A DNA stretch of 64,000 nucleotides from Mesaphorura yosii (lineage: Eukaryota > Arthropoda > Collembola > Poduromorpha > Tullbergiidae). Shown piece after piece: positions 39,950 through 48,837 of the stretch. A program made the translations under genes and the position numbers. The notes beneath the pieces are model-generated. The model saw only the letters and a list, made by a program, of their open reading frames with translations, was not told the DNA's origin and did no database searches. The DNA is taken from the NCBI GenBank assembly GCA_009869945.1, contig WIXG01000279.1:42577-106576 (forward strand). Reading direction: 5' to 3'. Each line of letters begins with the position of its first letter. Position 1 is the first letter of the stretch.

Positions 39950-41685
39950 ATGACAGGCGCAGGAGGCTGCAAAGGCGCGCACGTCAATGCCTTTGGTACA
40001 GAAAATGAATTCCCAAAGGAGCTCTTCACGCCTGACCAGTTGGCGCATGGTGCCATTGCCGTGCATGTGATTTCCTCAGTCTACGTCTTTTACGTGATGT
40101 TTATCATTTGTAACGAGTACCTCGTGCCAGCCATTGAAGCACTTTGTGAAGGCAAGTAAAAATGTCCATCATATTAAAGTCTGGTAATGATTTGTCATTG
40201 ATATTCTAGCGCTGAATCTCCCTTCTCATATCGCTGGCGCGTCCTTCCTGGCTGCAAGCTCGAGCATTCCGGAACTCTTTGTGAACGTCATTGGGACTTT
40301 CCTCACAAAAGATGATCTTGGCATTGGAACGGTTCTTGCAAGCGCCTTCTTTAATTTGCTAGCCATCGTGGCTCTGACTGGGTTCGGGACCGCTTTGCTT
40401 GGGACGACGACGCCGGGCATAAACGTAAGCACTCACATTTTCATGAATCTTGTCCATTGTCCTGAACACGTCGAAGTCAATCGGCCAAGACATCGCCTTA
40501 ATCGTTGCAATTTTCTTACAGTACAATACAATTGCATTGTGTCCTCTCACACGCGACTCTTTCGTGTACGCCATTGCGCTGACCGCACTTAGCATTGTTG
40601 TGTGGGACCAGAAAGTCTACTGGTACGAGGCGCTGGGTCTCGTTCTTCTGTACTGCCTGTATTTAGTGGGTGAGTTTATTTAGAAGTACCGTCTATTGTG
40701 CGTGCGTATTTTAGCAACATGAAAAATTTAATGCTCGATTGCAGTTCTGGCATACAACAATGTCCTGGAACGCTTTGGACTTCGTTTGTACCATCTCTTT
40801 GAGTCTTGCACCGGACGCAGCGCCCGCGAGGAAGGCGCAAACGAGAAGACGCCGTTCTTTGAGAAAATTGAGCCCGCTGACTCCAACGAAGGCGCGACAG
40901 TCGGAGAAACAGACGACGAAAAGGACAAGCGAAAAATCGAAGAGAGAGACAGACATGACCGTGACTTGATCCTGGAAGCATTGAGGAAGGATTCCTGTGT
41001 CGCGGAAATGGAAACTCGACGTGGAAAATGGACTCAATTATTCCCACCCGCGGAGGGCTCGTGTTGGTCATGGGCAGACTACGTCCTGTTCCTGCCCGCG
41101 AGGTTCTTCATCCTCCTCACTGTACCCGACTGTCGTGGAGAAGACAACCGGAAGTGGTTTCCCTGCACGCTAGTCATGTCCGTGGCGTGGGTGGGCACGC
41201 TGTCCTACCTCTCGTCCTGGATGCTCACGACGTTCAGCACGACACTCGGATTCCCAAACTCCATCACGGGGATCTTCCTCGCGTTCGGTGCGAGCTTTCC
41301 CGAAATCCTCTCCTCCTTCATTGTGGCCCGCAAAGGACTTGGCACGATGGGGCTGAGCAACCCAATCGGATCCAACACTTTTGACATTCTGATATGCCTC
41401 GGGTTACCGTGGACGTTCCAGGGGCTCATCAAGTCGAAGAATTATGTCCAGATCCAGTCTGGAGGCATGTATATTACTGTGTACTTACTCCTCGTGTCAA
41501 TATTTCTGCTGTACATGATGCTGCTAGCAAATCGCCTGGTGCTGGACCTGAAAATTGCCGTGTCGGCCCTCCTGCTCTATATTTTTATGATGGCGGCCGT
41601 CTGTCTAATCGAAATGAATGTATTTTTCACGGTTAACCCGGTCGGTAAAGTCGCGGGGCCTCCGAATAAGCTAATACCTTGTTGA
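39950..41685 (+). CDS. SLC24/NCKX-like cation exchanger, tandem copy 2 (divergent)
   Basis: Exons: 39950-40151, 40210-40424, 40522-40669 and 40745-41685; 501 residues from the ATG at 39950, which follows an in-frame TGA. It lacks the hydrophobic N-terminal segment of copy 1 unless an unseen upstream exon exists. It has FPKELFTPDQ then TM1. The alpha-1 repeat is GASFLAASSSIPEL (Glu89) to GTVLASAFFNLL, where Ala replaces the Gly of the usual GS.VFN. A charged loop covers about 215-270. The alpha-2 repeat is AFGASFPEILSS (Glu375) to [15 protein letters not shown] (Asp402). Introns 1-3 match copy 1 in position and phase; introns 4-7 of copy 1 are absent, so the loop and the whole alpha-2 half sit in one 941-base exon. 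Intron 1 uses a GC donor, GAAG|GCAAGT. The pair probably arose by local duplication. Transport may differ from copy 1, but that is inference. Confidence 0.88.
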
Positions 41686-41691
41686 TTACTT

Positions 41692-41697
41692 AATAAA
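41692..41697 (+). other. Poly(A) signal of NCKX copy 2
   Basis: AATAAA begins only 7 bases after the TGA stop (41683-41685), implying a very short 3' UTR if it is used. Confidence 0.5.
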
Positions 41698-42122
41698 GCC
41701 CGCATCGACCTAAAGAAAACACAATAACTTTCGTGTATCATGTTTCGTGTAACATGAGAGATTTTCAAAACTTTACGACGTCAAAAGAGTTGGCAATGTT
41801 GCAAAGCAGCGTAAGAGCGCAAGCTTGAGACAAGTCAACTTGTGCGCTGTGCTCAAGCACAAATTGGTGCGGTTCCGTTCAAATCTTGCTAAACTCTTGA
41901 AAGTCATTCCCTTTTTCATATGTACGCTTATTTATGTCGTATCTATACGAAGGTGAGAGTTCGTCTTGAGTGAGTTGAGCTTTGTCGTTGATTCTTGCGG
42001 TCCGAAGGTCTTGAAATTAATTTTAATTAGTGCGTCCGCGTCCTACGCCCTTTTGTACGTATAAGGGAAGAGATAATTATCTGATTGATCTACGCGCAAG
42101 CTAGTATTAGTAGATCTACAAC
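41698..42122. other. Spacer between NCKX copy 2 and Rpt3
   Basis: About 425 bases, presumably the Rpt3 promoter and leader. No TATA box or other site could be assigned. Confidence 0.4.
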
Positions 42123-44030
42123 ATGGAAGAAATTGGGATAACAGTCGCCAGGCCCGTGGATCAAGTAAGAGCCAATGAACTCTAAATTCTAACGTGTTGG
42201 AACCTTAGTTACTAAGGTCCATATGAGTAATTGCCGTTCGAACTTTCAGGTTGAAGACAGCCAACCTGAAGTTAAAGCTCAGCCACCCATAGCTGGAATG
42301 CACGAGGACGTTGACATTGATGACTTGTACACTAAATACAAGGTAAATGATAATTAGTTAAGTTCCCATTTCTGGATGGCGAGTGGAGACGCATTCCAAT
42401 TCGTTAAGCTCTGAAACAGCGTTAATTTTTGGGCAATGTTTACTAGAAACTGCAACGGCAGCTTGAGTTTCTGCAAGTCCAAGAATCCTACATTAAGGAT
42501 GAGCAAAGGAACCTGAAGAAAGAGTACCTGCATGCCCAGGAAGAAGTTAAACGTATTCAGAGTGTGCCGTTAGTTATTGGACAGTTTTTGGAAGCCGTTG
42601 ATCAAAACACAGGAATCGTTGGCAGTACCACAGGTAACGGGCAGAAAAAGCGCATTTTGTACGGTAAATTAAGAAAGAATAATTAGTTCACCGAGCTTTA
42701 TATTATTTTTAGGGTCTAATTACTATGTGCGGATCCTATCTACGTTGGACAGGGAGTTGTTAAGACCATCGTCGTCGGTAGCATTACATAAGCACAGCAA
42801 TGCCCTGGTTGATGTGTTGCCACCGGAAGCGGACTCTTCCATTTCGATGCTGCAAGCAGGTAAGAGTCGAAACTAATTTTAACCATGCCTTGTGCTCAGG
42901 TGCTTTATGTATTGTGCTCATTTAGATGAGAAACCTGACGTCCAGTACTCCGACATTGGTGGAATGGATATGCAGAAGCAGGAAATGAGAGAAGCTGTTG
43001 AGTTGCCTCTTACTCATCATGAATTGTACAAGCAGATTGGTATTGATCCACCCAGAGGAGTGTTGATGTATGGACCACCAGGTTGGTACCCTGTTTAACA
43101 CGTTTAAAGCGAATTTCTTATGAAAATCGATGTAGGGACAATGAATGACGAGATTCATTCTAATTTCTCAGGTTGTGGCAAAACTATGCTTGCAAAGGCG
43201 GTTGCTCATCACACGACAGGTAAGTTGATGCCAAAGTTGTTGTCTTCGGTTCATTTTCATTTAATGCTTCATTCATATTATGTACTTGTAGCTGCGTTTA
43301 TCCGCGTTGTGGGTTCGGAATTCGTGCAGAAGTACTTGGGCGAAGGTCCTAGAATGGTTCGAGACGTCTTTCGGTTAGCGAAGGAGAACTCACCTGCTAT
43401 CATCTTCATTGACGAAATCGACGCAATTGCCACAAAACGGTTTGATGCACAAACTGGAGCTGATCGTGAAGTTCAGAGAATTTTGCTGGAACTTCTGAAT
43501 CAGATGGATGGATTCGATCAAACGACAAATGTTAAAGTGAGCCTTCGTATTACTTGACTGATTCGTTGTCCTTTATGCAATTCTTGCAACAAGTGATATT
43601 CTGTATCCCTAGGTAATTATGGCTACGAACCGTGCGGACACTTTGGATCCTGCACTGTTGCGTCCTGGACGTCTGGACCGGAAGATAGAGTTTCCCATGC
43701 CGGACCGCAGACAGAAGCGGTTGATCTTCGCCACAATCACAGCAAAGATGAACTTAAGCGATGAAGTAGATCTTGAAGATTACGTTGCAAGGCCAGATCG
43801 TATTTCTGGTGCTGACATTAATGCAATTTGTCAGGAGGTAAGGCACCGTTTATTTCTATGTGCGCCCGATTTTGGAGCAGGGGCAGATTTACTCACGGCG
43901 ATTCCGAAATTTTCAGGCCGGCATGCACGCAGTCAGAGAAAATCGTTACATCGTGCTTGCGAAAGATTTTGAGAAGGGGTACAAGAATAATATCAAGAAG
44001 GATGAGTCAGAACACGAATTCTACAAGTAA
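42123..44030 (+). CDS. Rpt3: 26S proteasome regulatory ATPase Rpt3 (PSMC4)
   Basis: Exons: 42123-42164, 42250-42342, 42447-42633, 42713-42859, 42926-43081, 43172-43219, 43292-43536, 43613-43837 and 43917-44030; 418 residues, the length I recall for human PSMC4. It is one of six AAA+ ATPases of the 19S base that unfold ubiquitinated substrates and open the 20S gate. Domains in order: variable N-terminus; coiled coil with [20 protein letters not shown] (about 46-80); OB-type domain; AAA module with Walker A GPPGCGKT (Lys212), Walker B IIFIDEID (Asp265, Glu266), sensor and arginine-finger region around [20 protein letters not shown]; small helical domain; and C-terminal HEFYK, the HbYX-type tail that docks into the 20S ring. 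Intron 5, with a GTTGGT donor, falls inside Walker A. No missing motifs; it looks fully functional. Confidence 0.97.
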
Positions 44031-44153
44031 TTAACTAAGCCAGCTGCTTATTGTAATTACAGTGGAGACATATTTATCCTTGTAATCCTCATATTTATTA
44101 TTGCTTTTAACACTTCGTGTCATGCTTTACAATACAACAGCTATAAAATTCTT

Positions 44154-44159
44154 AATAAA
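44154..44159 (+). other. Poly(A) signal of Rpt3
   Basis: AATAAA about 124 bases after the stop. Confidence 0.55.
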
Positions 44160-44172
44160 TATTGGGTACTAG

Positions 44173-44178
44173 TTTATT
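44173..44178 (-). other. Candidate poly(A) signal of the DUF229 gene
   Basis: AATAAA on the reverse strand, 366 bases past the DUF229 stop. Used together with the Rpt3 signal at 44154, the two convergent transcripts would meet or overlap at their ends. Confidence 0.4.
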
Positions 44179-44543
44179 ATGGATCTGTGAATAAATAATG
44201 ACGATGACAAGTAGCATGCATCATTGCACCAAAATTCTCGGCGAAATCACAACGAAATTAAATGCCGAGTCAAGCAGGTAGCAAATTTTTCAAGTGCTAT
44301 CAAAACTTGGTACACAAAATCGCCATTACTTTTATGGTATAAAACTTCACAATAACTTGAAAGCTCCGAAGTTGGTAATGAATTGTATCTCACTTTATAG
44401 ATTGCTATTCTGCCAGGTGCAATCACAGATTCGTGCCATCTTGCACTTGCTTGCACTGATTATCAGACTACAGAACAAGGCAACAATAGTAAAAATCACA
44501 AGTGATTGTGTTTGAGTGATTCCTTGCCGTCGTCGTCTGATCC

Positions 44544-46972
44544 TTATCGCTCCCGGTCTGCAATTGGATGCACCGGTGCGTTTGACGACCTGTTGACATA
44601 CGGCGGCGGAGGAGAAAAGAGTACATCATCAGGCACGGCATTCGTCGATAGACCGAATCCCTCCTTCGCTGGAGGAGGCGCTGGTAAATTGCAGGCGCAA
44701 CGTGATCGTTCGATGCCAGCCTCTTCACAAGTGCGCGTCTTTGGAATTGGTGACAATAAACTTTGTCCGTACTTGTTCTGAAAATGGGGTTTCTTGGAAT
44801 TGCCTGAACTGCTGCTGCCTGTCTTGGAGTCGGAGGACTTGGACTGAGGTTGAGGATCATTCGTCGACGACGACGGGGACACAAGTTGAGCGAGGTGTTC
44901 TAAAGTCTTGTGAAAATCATAATGACTAGTAATCACGTTCGCGTTGTCTTGCACGTTTTTCAAGAATTCTGGGTGACTGTCCGTTAGTGCTTTCGGAAGT
45001 CTGATGACAAAGAGAGGGTGGCGCCTTTCTAACAGTCCTTCGTGCGTCTTTGCGTAATCCTTACTATAAAATCCATGATCTCCCATCATGATGAGCACCG
45101 TATTTTCCAGCAAGAATTCAGATTTCCCAATCTGACTGAAGAAGTTGAAGGTTATGTTGTCCACCTGATAAAGGGTTCCGAAATGATCGTGCTGAGGCCA
45201 ACAAGTCCATGGCATCAGGAACAATGGCGTGAGCCCCGCCATTTTCTTTAGAATTTCTAGTTGGTATTCCAAGATAAATTCCTCAATTGGTTTTTTTCCG
45301 ATGCAGAAATTCTGAAAATGAAAATAACATGATTCATTCTGTTATCTGCTGCACAATCGCTACTTGCACTTCGCAATTTAGGCATTGATTCACGGCTTAC
45401 CGGTTTTGGATGCCTATTAGTGAGCTCTGCATCCTCGTACGCGACTAGAATTGGTCTAGGATAGATATCGGTCGGCTGCTTCAAGAACCCTTTCTGAAAG
45501 CCATAATTAAATGTTCCAGCACTGCCAATGTCTTCCAAATACCCAGTCAGGTATTCACGATCGCCGAACAGGTCCCAAATGAATGGAGTTGAATCCCAGT
45601 AGTCGGCCCATTTCTTTGTCTTAAAAAACTCGACCTCATCGATTCCGATAAGCATGGGAAGCTAAACAGATTACAGTTGTAATTTAATTTTTAGTCATCA
45701 GCAAATTGAGACTGGACACTAACCGCGTTCCTGATTGTTGGTTCACCCAAGACATGATAACCATTGAATTCTACAAAGTTGAGCTCGTTCAACAAGTATT
45801 CCATGGTCTTTGGTAGGTTCCGATGCGCGTCTGCTCGGGATGTTGAGTCCAAAACCAAAATGAGAATATTGACTGGCTTGCGTTTTTCTTTCCAGTAGTC
45901 AATTTTGCTTTGGAATTTTGAAGGAATAACACGAGTGTGATAATTGAAGTATTTGGTTGAGGAAGCAGTGCAAGTAACTTTTACAAATTCGCGATTTCCC
46001 ATTTGAAACAAATTGTTTTCGTCAAATTCTTCGCATTGCCTAAAAGAAAGAGCAACAAGGATTTGCCATACTTGAATTGACTCCTGGTCAGGCTTATAAA
46101 AATGACGTACGGGCATACCCTAATTCGTATGTGTCTAGAGGAAACTCAATAGGACGATAAATGTTTTGCACACAGCAATTTTTTGGATCGTAGGGCGGGT
46201 TTAAGTGCACGACCTGTCAACGTAAAGCATTAGTTATGAGTCTAGAAGGACTAAAGTGATTTTACCATCTGTAAAGCTTACCCCATCCTCCAGAATCGAG
46301 AACTCTCTTTCCAGTCTGGAGATCTCTTCTTCGTTTTCACAAGTTTCTACTTTCTCGCTGGATTTTTCATATTTTATATAATTTTTGGATCTGATTTCTA
46401 ACTTTGGAATTTTACAATGATCTAGATTTAGTTGATATTCCTGGCTTCCATCTTCACCTTGGTCACCTGCATTATGTCTGCTAGTTTTAGCTAGATTCGT
46501 ATTGCCGGACGGCGTTTCCGACAATTCGGACTCACGCATGTCATCGATGGACTGGGTTTCTTTTAGGTCATTTTCACTCAAAGCGACGTCGATATTTCCA
46601 GGCTTAGCTACAGGCTTAACATTGTCTTCAATTGGCTTTAAAACGTCACTACTCCTAATGTCATCTTCCATATCATCAGTTATGGAGTTAAAAATGTGCG
46701 AACCGTATTGAAACAGGAGTAGAATACTGAACACAAAACCAATTGCCACAACTTTAGGAAGAACGCGTTTTCGACTAGTAAAATTGCGCCTGTTCACTGA
46801 ATTCCGTCTCGTGCGTCCAGACGATCCTTCCACGTCCTGTGTGGATAGCTTGTGATATCGGACATCCTGTTTGTAGTTAGACAAGTGAAACCATTAGAGA
46901 AGTATCTTGTGAAACGCCTTCATAAAACTAAAGAATGGAAATGTTTCTTACCGAATTCGATGTCGATGCCAT
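44544..46972 (-). CDS. DUF229 family membrane protein, alkaline-phosphatase/sulfatase-like fold
   Basis: Exons on the reverse strand: 46972-46952, 46866-46282, 46213-46119, 46039-45724, 45661-45401 and 45311-44544; 681 residues, stop TAA at 44546-44544. The first exon encodes only MASTSNS. A single hydrophobic segment (about 44-61) after a basic stretch makes it a type II membrane protein with a lumenal or extracellular domain. Family landmarks are ILILVLDSTSRADAHRNLPKT (Asp298), HVLGEPTIRNALPMLIG (Thr335), EDIGSAGTFNYGFQKGF, QHDHFGTLYQVD, MMGDHGF (Asp504, His505) and a cysteine-rich end, RTCEEAGIERSRCACN. These resemble the metal-binding Asp/His positions of the alkaline phosphatase superfamily, so hydrolysis of a phosphate or sulfate ester is plausible but unproven. 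A Ser/Lys/Gln-rich insert of about 40 residues precedes the Cys-rich end. The gene is convergent with Rpt3. Confidence 0.9.
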
Positions 46973-47523
46973 TGCGTCTTAGTCCGTTAATTCCAAATGC
47001 TCGTTCATCAAATAGAATGCTAGAAACTAGCGTTGACGGTGATCCAGACCACGTGTTTCATGGAATCAAGTTTCATCTACGATCACGTTTCGCCAAATTA
47101 ACCATCCATCAGAAATCGGAACACTTAATGAGGGGCGCCTTGAAGACTTTACGCCCTAAATACACACCACCTTCAATAAATACCGAGTATCTTTGTCCAG
47201 ACTCCTGTCTAAGTCCAGTGACTCCAGGCAGGGCAGACTCCAGAGTCACCAGAGAACCACACCAGAACAAATGATGAATCACGTTTGAATTGAAGTTTCT
47301 GTTTTGTAGTTCCAGCAGCGGAAGTCTTTGTTTACATTGCATTCGTGGGCGTTCATAACGTAGTTAATTCCCAATTAGCAGCGCAGCGCGCAGTATTAAG
47401 AGAACTGTTGTCACTTCTGACAGGATTCAAGTGAACTATGATAACCGAACTAAGCGACTGTGACTGACCCTTGATGCGTTTAAAATTAGCTGGCATTTAT
47501 CTTTATTACTGCCACAAAGGCAA
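46973..47523. other. Upstream region of the DUF229 gene
   Basis: Presumed divergent promoter region. A plus-strand open frame (about 46960-47274) overlaps the DUF229 5' end antisense, but it has no recognised features and I did not call it. Confidence 0.4.
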
Positions 47524-47715
47524 ATGGAAAGCGCAGTTAATTTTAGAAAGATTGCGCAGTTTATGATGCGACAGCTGAACTTCAAGGGCATGACAAAGCC
47601 ATCCCTCTGGACAAAGTCAGAGATTAATATAGCATTACTTGGCGTGGCCAACGGGGATGGCCACCTGAGACAGTTCACACGCGAACTGTTGAAGCGTTCA
47701 GCGTTCTCTCGTTAA
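47524..47715 (+). CDS. Possible small protein, 63 residues, unrecognised
   Basis: An ATG at 47524 opens a 63-codon frame to TAA, beginning MESAVNFRKIAQFMMRQLNF and ending with FTRELLKRSAFSR. Composition is protein-like and basic, with no low-complexity bias, no signal peptide and no membrane segment. No family was recognised. It lies between two minus-strand genes, about 550 bases upstream of the DUF229 start and in divergent orientation to it, so it could share that promoter region. A chance frame, or an exon of something longer, is equally possible. Confidence 0.25.
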   Translation: MESAVNFRKIAQFMMRQLNFKGMTKPSLWTKSEINIALLGVANGDGHLRQFTRELLKRSAFSR

Positions 47716-48837
47716 ATTATTGCAGACGTGCATGCAAACTACTCAGCCGAAATTCCTCTACCGCAGCCAAATTCAATTTTAAAGTCAAATCAACAATTTT
47801 ATTATAGATTTCTTTCCATCCTTGCATATTTCCGCGTCAATACATTTCTGGCATTATCACTGATAACTTCAAAAATACTCACTAATGTAGCACATTTTAA
47901 TTGAACAAACTACGTCCGATGCGCTTTACAATTCGTTGAGTGGAAATACGAAAGAATTAGCGAAATTGCATGGCAGACTTTGGACTTGACTACGAAATGA
48001 CAACAATTTAAGAACTTTGTTAAGAAGGTTAAAATGTATAGAAGATTAATACAGAAATTGAACTCGACAAGAATTGATATGCAATACAAAATTGGCATCG
48101 AATGGAAAACAATACAAAGGTTGGAGGACGCAGTTAACTAAAATTATTTGGTACATTTGGCTTGTTGTGGGAGGATAATTCAGTCTTCATTAGAAACTTA
48201 ATTCTAAATCAACTCTAAACTAAATCGAATCCAGAAATACTCATCTCGCGAAATAGGGAATAAACTCGATAATCTTTGCTCTTTGAATTCAGTAAGGTCG
48301 TGTTGCATTGATTTGATTGTGCTCAAAGTCATAAATCACAGATGGTATAAATTGGGTAAAGAAGATTAAAAAAAATCACGAACTACGGTACTGGCACCAC
48401 CAAGAATTTTAACGGGTATTTCTATTAAATCAAACTAATGGAACTTGGAATTTGTAATAGAAGGAAGGCTATTCTAGTCTACTCTAAACTACGCTTCATT
48501 CTTCAATGACAATCTAGTTTTATGCATAGATAAGAGACAACCCGTCCCGGTTGGATTAAGGACGGCTGTGTTCTAGTTCTAGTCTACCGGATAACAACAA
48601 ACCGGAAACTGGAATGTATTACTTTCACTGCGGGTCCAGGGTTGTGCGCAAGGAGTTGAGTATCCAGCAGTCCAGCAGCGGTTTTAGTTTGCTAGTTAAA
48701 TGAACTAAATGTTTGTTTAAACTGGTTGTGCTTGGCACGTACAGCTAGAAATAGAAATCTTCATCCATTCTTGCGTTCAATTGATTTTCATTCTCAAACA
48801 CAACAAGTACGCAATAACAAGATGACTCTCGCTGTTT
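47716..48837. other. Downstream of the SLC7A14-like gene, no gene seen
   Basis: AT-rich, presumably the 3' UTR of the transporter gene. The nearest reverse-strand AATAAA that I noticed is near 47796, about 1 kb past the stop, so the real signal may be a variant hexamer closer in. Confidence 0.4.

Noticed and set aside
46960-47274. 104-codon plus-strand frame antisense to the DUF229 5' end
   Set aside because: No family resemblance, and it overlaps a confirmed exon on the other strand.
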